Positions 27,801 through 35,906 of a DNA stretch of 64,000 nt are shown here, one piece after another. The notes beneath the pieces are model-generated. The model was not told the origin of the DNA. It searched no databases and was given only the letters and a program-made list of their open reading frames with translations. This DNA comes from SG8-40 sp963792855 (GTDB lineage Bacteria > Pseudomonadota > Gammaproteobacteria > Burkholderiales > Eutrophovitaceae): the NCBI GenBank assembly GCA_963792855.1, contig CAWBXZ010000005.1, positions 496,001-560,000 on the forward strand. The letters run 5' to 3'. The position numbers were made by a program, and so were the translations under genes. Positions within the stretch are counted from its first letter, which is position 1. Each line of letters begins with the position of its first letter.

Positions 27801-28823
27801 GTCAGCCTGCGCGGCGATCTGGGGGTCAAGGCGATGCGCAGTTTCAGCGAAACCGCGGCGACGCAGTTTGAGCGCAAAGGCCTGCGGCGCTGGGATTTCG
27901 AAGAGTTGCCCGAGATCATGGAAGTCGATCGTGCCGGTGGCAGGGTGGTGGGCTTTCCTGCGATCGTTGATGACGGTGATTCGGTGGCGCTGACGCTGGT
28001 GGATACCGAGATCGAGGCCCAGCGTTTGACGCGCAGGGGACTGCGCCGCTTGCTGCGTCTCGCGCTGCCCGAGCAGTTCAAGTTTCTGTCGCGCAGCCTT
28101 CCCGGATTGACGGAAATGTCACTGCGCTACGCGTTGCTCCTGGAAGACCAGGGTGCGCGCGGTGACAAGGCCTCGGTGACCGACCGCTTGCGCGACGAGT
28201 TGATCGAGGCGACTTGCGACCGCGCATTCTTTCTCGATACCGGTTCTGCGAAATCCGGTTCTCCCCAAAACGGACCGGACGCAACGGGGCAGACGGACGC
28301 GATACCGGTGCGTGACCGCAAGACCTTCGAAGCCCGGGTCGCGAAAGCGAAAGTGCGGTTGGTCGAAGTGGCCAACGAGCTGTGCCGGATTACCGGCGAG
28401 ACGCTTGCGCACTACCAGGCGCTGCGCTCGAGGCTGAACGATCCGCGCTTTGCCGCGTGGCCGCGCGCGCTCGCGGATATACGCAGCCATCTGGGTTTTT
28501 TGCTCGGTGAGCGATTTATAGTAACCACACCGTTCGAGCATCTGCGGCATTTTCCCCGTTATCTGCAAGCGGTGGGTGTGCGCCTGGACAAGCTCGCATC
28601 CAACCCCGAGCGCGATGCCAGCTGGCAGGAGCAATTGACACGTTTCTGGCAGATGTTTACGACACGTATCGAACAGGACCGGTTACGCGGTGTCAGCGAT
28701 CCCGCGGTCAGCGAGTTTCGCTGGATGCTGGAGGAATTGCGGGTGTCGCTATGGGCACAGCAATTGAAGACGCCGTATCCGGTTTCCTTCAAACGCCTGG
28801 AGAAATACTGGGCCGGCCTGTAA
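24804..28823 (+). CDS. hrpA: ATP-dependent RNA helicase HrpA
   Basis: A 1339-residue DEAH-box helicase, close to the usual 1300 residues of HrpA. In order: an N-terminal helical region, Walker A GETGSGKTTQ at about residue 106, DEAH in IDEAHERS near 204, SAT, the C-terminal helicase motif QRAGRCGR near 410, the helicase-associated domain, and the long HrpA-specific C-terminal region ending WMLEELRVSLWAQQLKTPYPVSFKRL. It remodels RNA and acts in ribosome rescue and mRNA processing in other proteobacteria. The start is GTG 24804; an in-frame GTG at 24831 is an alternative. It lies 11 bases after a terminator, so its promoter must overlap that region. Confidence 0.95.
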   Translation: MPPVSPTTAVSRTDVRAQIHRLDQCSVADRWRLRRALQRALDASRAESISPEQLARMTAEVDAAVAKIDARRARKPAISYPQALPVSAKRDEIARAIDGNQVVIVCGETGSGKTTQLPKICLEIGRGVFGQIGHTQPRRIAARSVANRISQELGTVLGDLVGYQVRFTGKTSPDNLVKLMTDGILLAETQSDRFLNAYDTLIIDEAHERSLNVDFLLGYVKQLLPKRPDLKLIITSATIDADKFSRHFDDAPVIEVSGRLYPVDIVYRPFDEDDEDAHDIDLPEAVVNALDEISVQGAGGDVLVFLPGEREIRECAEALRKHPSHGHRSGRIEILPLYSRLSAQEQERVFSPGGPRRVVLATNVAETSLTVPGIRYVIDSGLARINRYSFRNKVEMLQVEKIARASANQRAGRCGRVMNGVCVRLYGEDDFGSRPEFTDPEILRSSLASVILRMQALRLGDVAEFPFVDAPASKAIADGYQLLVELAAVDERKHLTAVGKRLAKLPIDPRIARMIVAAQEFACLREILIIASGLSVQDPRERPADKQDAATLAHSEFADERSDFLGYVAMWNWFEDAIRHKQSNRKLVQECHKRFLSYVRLREWRELHGQLASMTAEMGWRPNEKPARYEEVHRALLSGLLGNIGFKSDDAGVYLGARGIKFVVHPGSAMKKRKPKWLMAAELTETTRLYARCVAQVEAAWIESLGSHVAKSSYRDPRWSREAGNVVASEQVTVYGLIVVPRRQVLYGPIDPVAARELFIRGALAAGDVNSRAPFLQHNRRIIEQVSELEHKSRRHDVLVDESAIFDFFDERVPQGIWCWTDFEKWRREAERGNRELLFLKRTDLMRHSAEQVTVDLYPDSIALAGHRLGLSYRFEPGHPMDGVTMTVPLAALNQIDERRCEWLVPGLLRDKITELLRGLPKGVRKHFVPVPQVVTTVLGSMKPDDRPLAQALAQALHSKTGVEVPADLLQAVELPVYLRMNFRIVDDNGDEIAMGRDLVSLRGDLGVKAMRSFSETAATQFERKGLRRWDFEELPEIMEVDRAGGRVVGFPAIVDDGDSVALTLVDTEIEAQRLTRRGLRRLLRLALPEQFKFLSRSLPGLTEMSLRYALLLEDQGARGDKASVTDRLRDELIEATCDRAFFLDTGSAKSGSPQNGPDATGQTDAIPVRDRKTFEARVAKAKVRLVEVANELCRITGETLAHYQALRSRLNDPRFAAWPRALADIRSHLGFLLGERFIVTTPFEHLRHFPRYLQAVGVRLDKLASNPERDASWQEQLTRFWQMFTTRIEQDRLRGVSDPAVSEFRWMLEELRVSLWAQQLKTPYPVSFKRLEKYWAGL

Positions 28824-28973
28824 GCCCTTGCGCGCACGTCGGGCGCAACCCGGAGCATTGCCACCCGGGTGTCTTGACGGCACGGCCGGCCAGGTTTGCT
28901 GGTCCGTTTCTTGATTGAGCAGAAGAACCGCTGTTTGTTTCTTCGGTATCCGTGTTCAAGGAGATTTCGGAAC

Positions 28974-29750
28974 GTGTCCGTCAACAGCCGCTTTTTCTGG
29001 AAAAACCGCCTGCGCGCCAGCGGCATTCACCTCGGCATCAGCGTAGCGATCGCGGTGCTGGCGGCGTTGCTGGTTTTTCTGGTCTGGTACCCCTATCCCT
29101 ACGGCGAAATCTCCGGTGGACGCGATCTGTTTCTGATTCTGGTTGGCGTTGACGTGGTCCTCGGACCGTTGATCACACTGGCAATTTTCAACACGTCCAA
29201 GCCCCGGCGCGAACTGGTCCGTGACCTCGCCGTGGTCGGCCTGATCCAGCTTTCCGCGCTCGGTTACGGGATGTGGACGGTATTCGTCGCGAGGCCGGTA
29301 TACCTCGCATTCGAGATTGACCGTTTCCGGGTGATCCATGCAGTTGACGTGCCAGAGGAAATGCTGCCGCTGGCGCCGAACGGAATGCAATCGCTGCCCC
29401 TGGCCGGACCGGAGCAGGTCGCGGTGCGGCCGTTCCGCAATCCGCAGGAGAGCTTTGAAGCGACAATGGCGGCTCTGGAGGGTGTGCACCTTGGCTCGCG
29501 CCCCGACCTTTGGCAGCCTTATCCGGAAGCGCGCGAACAAGTACTCGGGGCAGCGAAGCCGATGCGCGAACTGGTGAAGCGATTTCCCGACAATGCCGCG
29601 ATTTTCGATCGCGCAGTCATCGATTCGGAGAAGCCGCTGGATTCGTTGGTGTATCTGCCTTTGGTGGGCAGAAAGGCGTTGGTCTGGACTGTGTTGCTGG
29701 ACGCTTCCACGGCCGAGGTCGTCGGTTTCATCCCGTTCGACTCGTTCTGA
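28974..29750 (+). CDS. TfpX/TfpZ-type type IV pilin accessory protein
   Basis: A 258-residue inner-membrane protein. The TfpX/TfpZ pattern is visible: RLRASGIHLGISVAIAVLAALLVFLVWYPYPYGEISGGRDLFLILVGVDVVLGPLITLAIFNTSKPRRELVRDL, then a further hydrophobic segment and a periplasmic domain. Such proteins assist specific type IV pilins. The frame is open from 28896, but GTG 28974 is chosen because AAGGAG lies about nine bases before it. No pilin gene is in the window. Confidence 0.85.
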   Translation: MSVNSRFFWKNRLRASGIHLGISVAIAVLAALLVFLVWYPYPYGEISGGRDLFLILVGVDVVLGPLITLAIFNTSKPRRELVRDLAVVGLIQLSALGYGMWTVFVARPVYLAFEIDRFRVIHAVDVPEEMLPLAPNGMQSLPLAGPEQVAVRPFRNPQESFEATMAALEGVHLGSRPDLWQPYPEAREQVLGAAKPMRELVKRFPDNAAIFDRAVIDSEKPLDSLVYLPLVGRKALVWTVLLDASTAEVVGFIPFDSF

Positions 29751-29862
29751 ACGCGGCGGCTGCGTTCAAGCCTGCATAAGCAGGCTCCTGCTACCATGCG
29801 TGCTTACCGTAGCTACGATCGCGTGAGCGACGCCAGGCGGCGAGCAGGAGCCACAGTACACC

Positions 29863-32016
29863 ATGGAAAAGTCTTTCAAGAGCGAAATCGAGCTGCTACG
29901 CCTGGGGCAAGGCCGGGTTTTTCACGGCGAAGGCATACTCGCCATTACCAAGGCCTTGCTGCAGTCCGGTGTGTCCTACGTCGGCGGCTACCAGGGCGCC
30001 CCCGTGTCGCATTTGCTCGATGTCATGGTGCAGTCGGCCGAATACATGGAGGAACTGGGGGTTCACGTCGAGGCCTGTTCCAATGAAGCCTCGGCGGCGG
30101 CGATGCTGGGCGCGTCGATCCACTATCCGATTCGGGGTGCGGTGACGTGGAAGTCCATCGTCGGCACCAATGTCGCAGCCGACGCGTTGTCCAACCTGTC
30201 CTCGCCCGGGGTCAAGGGCGGGGCCATGATCGTGGTAGGTGAAGACTATGGCGAGGGGGCTAGCGTCATACAGGAGCGCACCCACGCGTTTGCGTTGAAG
30301 TCGACCATGTTGATGCTTGATCCGCGCCCCGACCTGACGAACATGGTTCGCATGGTCGAGCACGGGTTTCGTCTCTCCGAAGCTTCCAGCATGCCGGCGA
30401 TACTCGAACTGCGTATCCGTGCCTGCCATGTGCGCGGCAGCTTTGAATGCAAGGATAACCTTGCGCCGGCGATTTCCACCCGGCGATTGCTCGAACAGCC
30501 CGCCGAATTCGACTACTCGCGGCTGGCGCATCCGCCGGTGACCTTTCGCCACGAGAAGCTGAAAGCGGAGCAGCGCATTCCTGCAGCGCGCACCTATATC
30601 GCCGAACACAAGCTCAATGAATTATTCGCCGGGGCGCGTGACGACGTCGGGTTGATCGTGCAGGGTGGTTTGTACAACTCGTTGATCAGGGCGCTGCAGC
30701 AATACGGGTTGGCCGATACCTTTGGTCAAACGGACATTCCGATTCTGGTACTGAACGTAACCTTCCCGTTGGTGCCGGAGGAAATCGCTGATTTCTGTCT
30801 TGGCAAGCGCGCTGTGTTGATGCTCGAAGAAGGTCAGCCGGATTTCATCGAACAGGATGTTCTCACGATGTTGCGCCGGCGCGATATCAACACGCCGGTA
30901 CATGGCAAGGACCTGATTGCCGCGAGCGGCGAGTACACCGTTGAAGTGATTGCAGGCGGCATCGAGCGGTTTTGTGGTCGTTACCTTGCCGACGTGAATA
31001 TTGAAAACGGCAAGGATTGGCGTGCGGGTAACGCATCGCGGCGCGATGCGGTCGCGGCGGCGATGGCTTCCGCGCTGCCGGCGCGTCCGCCGGCGTTTTG
31101 TGTCGGGTGTCCGGAGCGCCCCGTGTTCTCGGCGCTGAAGCTGGCGCAACGTGACGCCGGACCGGTGCATATCGCCGCCGACATTGGTTGTCATGCGTTC
31201 AGCACTTTCGAACCTTTTTCTTTCGGACATTCGATACTCGGTTATGGCATGAGTCTGGCGAGCCGCGCCGGGGTTTCGCCGATGATGAACCGGCGTGTTC
31301 TTGCGGTGATGGGTGATGGCGGGTTCTGGCACAACGGCCTGCTCACCGGCGTCCAATCGGCGTTGTTCAATGGCGACGACGCGGTACTGGTGATTTTCAA
31401 GAACGGTTACACCTCTGCGACCGGAACGCAGGAGATCATTTCAACTCCGGACGAAGACGCAAAACAAAGTGCGAGACTCAAGAGCCAAAGCCTGGTCGAT
31501 CGTAACCGTACGATTGAGAACACGCTCGAGGGACTGGGCGTGAAATGGATGCGCACCGTCCACACCTACCATGTCGACAAGGTGCGCAAGGTTTTCGACG
31601 AGGCGTTCAGTACCCCGTTTGACGGATTGAAAGTCATCATCGCCGAAGGCGAGTGCCAGCTCGAACGTCAGCGGCGCGTCAGGCCATGGATCGCCGGCCT
31701 GCTGCGTGCCGGAAAGCGGGTCGAGCGTGTGCGATACGGGGTCGACGAAGATGTCTGCACCGGTGATCATGCCTGTATTCGTCTTTCCGGTTGTCCGACC
31801 TTGACGTTGAAAGACAATCCCGACCCGCTGAAAGTTGATCCGGTGGCAACCGTCATTGACGGGTGCGTTGGTTGCGGACTGTGCGGCGAGAACGCCCACG
31901 CCGCCACTCTTTGCCCGTCGTTTTATCGTGCCGAGATCGTTTGCAATCCGAACTGGCACGAGCGCCTGATCGCTCGCGTGCGCGCCAGCGTGTTGCGCCT
32001 GTTGCAAGCGGCCTGA
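29863..32016 (+). CDS. iorA: Indolepyruvate ferredoxin oxidoreductase, alpha-type subunit
   Basis: A 717-residue TPP-dependent 2-oxoacid:ferredoxin oxidoreductase that oxidatively decarboxylates aryl pyruvates such as indolepyruvate to the acyl-CoA. Domains: the N-terminal pyrimidine-binding domain (about 1-180), a middle domain, the TPP-binding domain with GDGGFWHNG from about 484 and FKNGYTSATG, and a C-terminal two-cluster ferredoxin domain (about 630-690) with CTGDHACIRLSGCP and CVGCGLCGENAHAATLCP. The second Cys group has a long spacer before its last Cys, as in proteobacterial IorA. The beta-type gene follows four bases later. Confidence 0.92.
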   Translation: MEKSFKSEIELLRLGQGRVFHGEGILAITKALLQSGVSYVGGYQGAPVSHLLDVMVQSAEYMEELGVHVEACSNEASAAAMLGASIHYPIRGAVTWKSIVGTNVAADALSNLSSPGVKGGAMIVVGEDYGEGASVIQERTHAFALKSTMLMLDPRPDLTNMVRMVEHGFRLSEASSMPAILELRIRACHVRGSFECKDNLAPAISTRRLLEQPAEFDYSRLAHPPVTFRHEKLKAEQRIPAARTYIAEHKLNELFAGARDDVGLIVQGGLYNSLIRALQQYGLADTFGQTDIPILVLNVTFPLVPEEIADFCLGKRAVLMLEEGQPDFIEQDVLTMLRRRDINTPVHGKDLIAASGEYTVEVIAGGIERFCGRYLADVNIENGKDWRAGNASRRDAVAAAMASALPARPPAFCVGCPERPVFSALKLAQRDAGPVHIAADIGCHAFSTFEPFSFGHSILGYGMSLASRAGVSPMMNRRVLAVMGDGGFWHNGLLTGVQSALFNGDDAVLVIFKNGYTSATGTQEIISTPDEDAKQSARLKSQSLVDRNRTIENTLEGLGVKWMRTVHTYHVDKVRKVFDEAFSTPFDGLKVIIAEGECQLERQRRVRPWIAGLLRAGKRVERVRYGVDEDVCTGDHACIRLSGCPTLTLKDNPDPLKVDPVATVIDGCVGCGLCGENAHAATLCPSFYRAEIVCNPNWHERLIARVRASVLRLLQAA

Positions 32017-32020
32017 TGCA

Positions 32021-33601
32021 ATGAGTGGAAAGAAAACTGGGAAGCGTCCGATCACCGTGTTGATCTGCGCGCTCGGCGGTGAAGGCGGGGGTGTGCTGGC
32101 GGAATGGCTGGTACGCACCGCGACGGAGCTTGGCTATCCGGTGCAGAGCACATCCATTCCCGGCGTGGCGCAGCGCACCGGATCGACGACCTACTATCTC
32201 GAAGTCTATCCGGTTCCGCTGGCGGAACTGGGGGGGAAGCAACCGGTGTTCAGCCTCTATCCGGTCCCCGGTGACCTCGACATACTGGTGTCCTCAGAGT
32301 TGCTCGAGACCGTGCGCCAGATTGGCAACGGCATGGTGTCGCCGAACTCGACCAGGGTGCTGACCTCCACTTCGCGCACACTGACGACCGCAGAGAAAAT
32401 GCAGGCAGGCGACGGGCGTGTGGCGGTCGACGAACTGCTTTCGCTCGTCAGAAAATTCAGTGCTGAGTATCGTGCCTTCGACATGACACGGATCTCGCGC
32501 GAAGCGGGCACCGTCGTCAGCGCCGTGCTGATGGGGGCGATCGCAGGCAGTGGCTGGTTGCCGTTTCCGCGCGAGGCGTTCGAAAAGACGATTCGCCAGT
32601 CGCAACGCGGGGTTGAAGCCAGCCTGGCCGGGTTCGCGCGAGCGGCGGACGCCGTGCGAGGCCATGCCCCGGAAGAAGTGCCCGGCGGCTTGCCAGACGG
32701 CATCAATCCCGCATTTGCGCTACAGGAGGCCGAAGAATTTCCCGAGCCGTTACGGGAAATGGTCGCCCTTGGTTATGCGCGTCTTGTCGAGTACCAGGGG
32801 CGCGACTATGCACGTTTGTATCTGTCGCGCCTCCGGAAAGTCGTCGAAGCCGAGAGGGTCGCCGACCCGGACGGCGAGCATGCGTTCGCCGTGGCCCTCG
32901 AGGCGGCGCGCTATCTGGCGCTATGGATGGCGTTCGATGACATTGTGCGTGTTGCCGATTTGAAGTGCCGTGCCAGCCGGTTTGCACGCGTGCGCCGCGA
33001 GGTCAAGGCGCAGCCCGGTGAACTGGTTCGCGTCTATGATTTTTTCAAACCCGGAATCCCGGAACTGGCCGGGTTGTTGCCCGGATTTCTGGCGCAACCT
33101 TTAATTCGCTGGGACACGCGGCGCATGACCGCGGGTAAGACCAGGTTCGCAATTCCGCTCAAGGTCGGGGTGCACAGTCTGTCCGGATTCCTTGCGCTGC
33201 GCGCCGTTGCCGGCCTGCGCTGGCTGCGCCCGCGCGGCATGCGCTTTGCGCGAGAACAGGAAATGATCGAGCGCTGGCTGGACGGGGTTATTCGCGGACT
33301 GGGTGCAGGCTGGCAGGTCGGGTTCGAAGTGGCTGCCTGTGCGCGTTTGGTCAAAGGCTATGGATCCACCAACGAACGCGGCAAGGAAAATCTGCTGCAC
33401 GTTCTGACGCACCTGATCGACACCGAATTTGACAGCGCAGACGCGCGTGCCGGGGCAATACGTTCGGCCCGCGAGTCGGCGATGTCCGACGAATCCGGCA
33501 AGGCGCTGGACGAGGCGCTGGTAAACGCGGGTGCTCCCGCCCGGCCCGTCAAGGCACAACCGGTCATCTGGGTAAAAAAACCGCGCCGCACAGCCGGATA
33601 G
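32021..33601 (+). CDS. iorB: Indolepyruvate oxidoreductase, beta-type subunit (long form, with DUF6537-like part)
   Basis: A 526-residue protein. The first 190 residues are the catalytic gamma-type domain of 2-oxoacid oxidoreductases (ALGGEGGGVLAEWLV near the N-terminus, STSIPGVAQRTGSTTYYLEVYP). The remaining 330 residues are an extra helical domain found in long proteobacterial IorB proteins. The archaeal IorB is only about 200 residues, so this is the aerobic bacterial long form. It starts four bases after iorA. The last codons overlap a bidirectional terminator. Confidence 0.9.
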   Translation: MSGKKTGKRPITVLICALGGEGGGVLAEWLVRTATELGYPVQSTSIPGVAQRTGSTTYYLEVYPVPLAELGGKQPVFSLYPVPGDLDILVSSELLETVRQIGNGMVSPNSTRVLTSTSRTLTTAEKMQAGDGRVAVDELLSLVRKFSAEYRAFDMTRISREAGTVVSAVLMGAIAGSGWLPFPREAFEKTIRQSQRGVEASLAGFARAADAVRGHAPEEVPGGLPDGINPAFALQEAEEFPEPLREMVALGYARLVEYQGRDYARLYLSRLRKVVEAERVADPDGEHAFAVALEAARYLALWMAFDDIVRVADLKCRASRFARVRREVKAQPGELVRVYDFFKPGIPELAGLLPGFLAQPLIRWDTRRMTAGKTRFAIPLKVGVHSLSGFLALRAVAGLRWLRPRGMRFAREQEMIERWLDGVIRGLGAGWQVGFEVAACARLVKGYGSTNERGKENLLHVLTHLIDTEFDSADARAGAIRSARESAMSDESGKALDEALVNAGAPARPVKAQPVIWVKKPRRTAG

Positions 33602-33616
33602 CGTGCGGCGCGGTTT
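33574..33616. terminator. Bidirectional terminator
   Basis: CCGCGCCGCAC pairs perfectly with GTGCGGCGCGG (11 pairs). Seven A precede it and TTT follows. Read on the minus strand the run becomes TTTTTTT, a strong terminator for the two small minus-strand genes to its right; on the plus strand it can end iorAB, though it begins within the iorB coding end. Confidence 0.85.
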
Positions 33617-33635
33617 GAGGGCGCGTCGACCAAAA

Positions 33636-33654
33636 CTGCGTTAACAGGCCCTAG
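33636..33654. repeat. Solo end of a CTAG-flanked inverted-repeat element
   Basis: Read on the minus strand, CTAGGGCCTGTTAACGCA, the same end sequence as the paired element at 52897-53006. The CTAG at 33651-33654 supplies the TAG stop of the adjacent minus-strand gene. No second end is visible nearby, so this is a solo end or remnant. Confidence 0.65.
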
Positions 33655-33857
33655 TTTCGGCCGCCGCAACTGCGCGGTTGTGCAAACACCACGCCGTATG
33701 CCGGATCGCGTTCGCTGTGATACCGGCCCACCAGCACTCCGGCACTGATCGCGTTCAGCCCCGGCGAGTGGCCCGCCGTGTGTTGAAAGCGCACACCCGG
33801 GTACTCGCGTTCCAGCAACTCGGTCCATTCTTCGAACGAGTGCGTGACGCGGCTCAT
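33651..33857 (-). CDS. Small hypothetical protein
   Basis: A 68-residue protein that I do not recognise, with no membrane segment or signal peptide. It opens MSRVTHSFEEWTELLEREYPG and ends in FAQPRSCGGRN. The start at ATG 33857 is chosen because it overlaps the stop of the upstream gene as ATGA; a GTG at 33875 would add six residues. Its stop is formed by the repeat end described at 33636-33654, so the natural C-terminus may have been altered. Confidence 0.55.
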   Translation of the reverse strand: MSRVTHSFEEWTELLEREYPGVRFQHTAGHSPGLNAISAGVLVGRYHSERDPAYGVVFAQPRSCGGRN

Positions 33858-34303
33858 TGGCAGTTGCCGCTGCACCGGATGAGCCGCTGTGCGCAGTTGA
33901 TGCGATCAAAGGCCTCCGCAGCCTGATAATCGAGGTCGCCACCCGCATGGTGGAGCAGGGCACTGTTGCAATGCCGGCGGTTCGTGACGTAGACGGGCGG
34001 GCCGAGCCATTCAACATTCGCACATCCAGGGCTGCCTGTGCCGAACTGAATGCCGAGTTCATATTGACCGCAGAATGCGCCTCGATGCTGAATGTTGCCC
34101 TCGATGTGCCAGTTCCCGTCCTCCAGCAGCCACGCGGTAATGTCGCCATAATGAAAATCGAGCCGGGCGGGAGAGCGGTCACCTCCGACATCATTGCTCC
34201 GGCGCGGTTCGGTGGCGAGCTTGCGCACCTCGCCGGCGTCGACGGGTGCCGGCGAACCGATGCATGCAATGAGAAAAAGTACTGTGCTTAGAATACGTTG
34301 CAT
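33854..34303 (-). CDS. Secreted hypothetical protein
   Basis: A 149-residue protein with a signal peptide (MQRILSTVLFLIACIGSPAPVDAG). The mature part has several cysteines (AFCGQYELG, PGCANVEW, RRHCNSALL, NCAQRLIRCSGNC) suggesting disulfides in the periplasm. I do not recognise the family. It is translationally coupled (ATGA) to the 68-residue gene downstream. It is divergent from the CBS-domain gene across 104 bases. Confidence 0.6.
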   Translation of the reverse strand: MQRILSTVLFLIACIGSPAPVDAGEVRKLATEPRRSNDVGGDRSPARLDFHYGDITAWLLEDGNWHIEGNIQHRGAFCGQYELGIQFGTGSPGCANVEWLGPPVYVTNRRHCNSALLHHAGGDLDYQAAEAFDRINCAQRLIRCSGNCQ

Positions 34304-34343
34304 CAGCGCAATCTATCACGGCGGGGAACCGCCTGCCAGAGCG

Positions 34344-34372
34344 TTGACAAGCCTTGAGCGTGGTTGAATACT
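34344..34372 (+). promoter_or_regulatory. Sigma70-type promoter of the CBS-domain gene
   Basis: A perfect TTGACA -35 box, a 17-base spacer, then AATACT (four of six matches to TATAAT). It lies 36 bases before the ATG of the CBS-domain gene. Confidence 0.55.
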
Positions 34373-34407
34373 GAACGTCCCCTACCGATGGTGCTACGGA
34401 GAATCAG

Positions 34408-34836
34408 ATGCGAACCGTACAACAATTACTTGATGAGAAAGAGCACCGGCTTCTGACAATTGCGCCGGAGGCGAGTGTGCTGGACGCGCTCAAGCTCATG
34501 GCCGAAAAGGATGTCGGGGCTCTGGTTGTGCTCGATGGCGAGAAGCTGGCCGGCATTTTTTCGGAGCGCGATTACGCACGCAAGATCATCCTGTTCGGAA
34601 AATCTTCGAAAGAAACATCGGTCAGCGAAATCATGACATTGCGGGTTGTTTGCGTGCGGCCTGAACAGACTGCCGACGCGTGCATGTCACTGATGACGGA
34701 GAAGCGGGTGCGGCACCTGCCGGTGTTATCCGGAAAGAAAGTGATTGGCATCATTTCCATCGGCGACGTGGTGCGGGCAATGATGTCCGATCAGCAACAC
34801 ACGATCGAACAGCTCGAACAGTACATCATGAGTTGA
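34408..34836 (+). CDS. CBS-domain protein
   Basis: A 142-residue protein made of two CBS domains and nothing else. The first covers about residues 10-65 (VLDALKLMAEKDVGALVVLDGEKLAGIFSERDYARK), the second about 75-130 (TADACMSLMTEKRVRHLPVLSGKKVIGIISIGDVVRAM). Paired CBS domains bind adenine nucleotides and act as energy sensors for partner proteins; the partner is not evident here. Preceded by a good sigma70 promoter. Confidence 0.88.
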   Translation: MRTVQQLLDEKEHRLLTIAPEASVLDALKLMAEKDVGALVVLDGEKLAGIFSERDYARKIILFGKSSKETSVSEIMTLRVVCVRPEQTADACMSLMTEKRVRHLPVLSGKKVIGIISIGDVVRAMMSDQQHTIEQLEQYIMS

Positions 34837-34842
34837 GGTGCG

Positions 34843-35127
34843 GTGCGGCTTTTCATGTCTCGTATCCGGTTCGTTGCCGTGACCTTTTGTGTGCTCTGTT
34901 TCTTGCCCGCGTGCAAGACACCGTCATCGATGATGGCCAGTGAAATTGGTTGCTCGACGCGTGGGGTCGAGATTCTCGATAGTGCGTTTTCGCGTAATGG
35001 TTCTGCGACAACGTGGTGCGTTCGCTGCGCTGACAAGAATTTCAGTGAAACCTATATCTGCGCGAGCAATCCCGAGCGTGACCGGATGCAATGCCGGGAA
35101 GTGCCAATGGGACCGCCTTGCGAATGA
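34843..35127 (+). CDS. Small cysteine-rich lipoprotein
   Basis: Up to 94 residues with a lipoprotein signal ending in the lipobox LPAC; the mature part has six further cysteines (GCSTRG, WCVRCADK, YICAS, QCREV, PPCE). The family is unknown to me. The start is uncertain: GTG 34843 has GAGG close upstream, while ATG 34855 gives a shorter but sufficient signal peptide. It begins six bases after the CBS-domain gene, so the two are probably cotranscribed. Confidence 0.6.
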   Translation: MRLFMSRIRFVAVTFCVLCFLPACKTPSSMMASEIGCSTRGVEILDSAFSRNGSATTWCVRCADKNFSETYICASNPERDRMQCREVPMGPPCE

Positions 35128-35177
35128 AGCGCGATCTGCGGATAGAACAATAATGCTCGGGCATCCGTAACGGGCCA

Positions 35178-35906
35178 GTGGCGGTTTTGTCCAAAGGGGA
35201 TTTGAGTTTCTCGCCGCTGGGTGATCGCGCCGTTTTGCTGGAAGTCGGTAACGATGCCGACCCCGAGACGGTGTCTCGGGTCCGGGCGCTTGCGGATTAT
35301 CTCGCCCGATTGCGTCTGCCCGGTGTGCTCGACCTGGTGCCGGCCTTGCGCACCATCGGCATTCATTACGAACCGGAAGAATGGCGTGATGAATCTGCAA
35401 CGCGTTCGTCCTATGAACTGCTGGTAGAGCACATTCAAACCGCATTGCCGGACCCGGCAACATTGGTTTTGTCCGAAGGCCGCGCGCGGGAAATCCCCGT
35501 CTGTTACGAGGCTGATTGTGCTGCCGACCTGCCCGCCCTGGCGCGAACGCTCGGCTTGTCACGTTCGCAAATCGTCGAGATGCACAGTGCTGTGGAATAT
35601 TCCGTATACATGATCGGATTCGCCCCCGGATTTGCCTACCTCGGGCCGCTTGATGAACGCCTGGTGCTGCCGCGCAGGAAAACGCCACGAACCCGCGTGC
35701 CTGCCGGCAGTGTAGCGATTGCCAATCAGTACACCGGCATTTATCCGGGCGAATTGCCGGGCGGATGGCATCTGATCGGACGCACGCCCTTGCGGTTGTT
35801 TGATCCGTCGCGAACACAGCCATCGCTGTTGCAAGCAGGCGACCGTGTGCGATTCTCTCCGATCGACGCTGCGAGGTTCCGGCGCCTGCAAAGTGAAAGG
35901 CAATGA
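35178..35906 (+). CDS. pxpB: 5-oxoprolinase subunit PxpB (KipI-like)
   Basis: A 242-residue KipI/PxpB protein. With PxpA and PxpC it makes the ATP-dependent 5-oxoprolinase that turns 5-oxoproline (pyroglutamate) into glutamate. Conserved parts: SFSPLGDRAVLLEVG near the N-terminus and the MIGFAPGFAYLG, LPRRKTPRTRVPAGSVAIAN and PGGWHLIGRTPL blocks. The start is GTG 35178. It overlaps pxpC by four bases; the operon order is B-C-A. Confidence 0.93.
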   Translation: MAVLSKGDLSFSPLGDRAVLLEVGNDADPETVSRVRALADYLARLRLPGVLDLVPALRTIGIHYEPEEWRDESATRSSYELLVEHIQTALPDPATLVLSEGRAREIPVCYEADCAADLPALARTLGLSRSQIVEMHSAVEYSVYMIGFAPGFAYLGPLDERLVLPRRKTPRTRVPAGSVAIANQYTGIYPGELPGGWHLIGRTPLRLFDPSRTQPSLLQAGDRVRFSPIDAARFRRLQSERQ

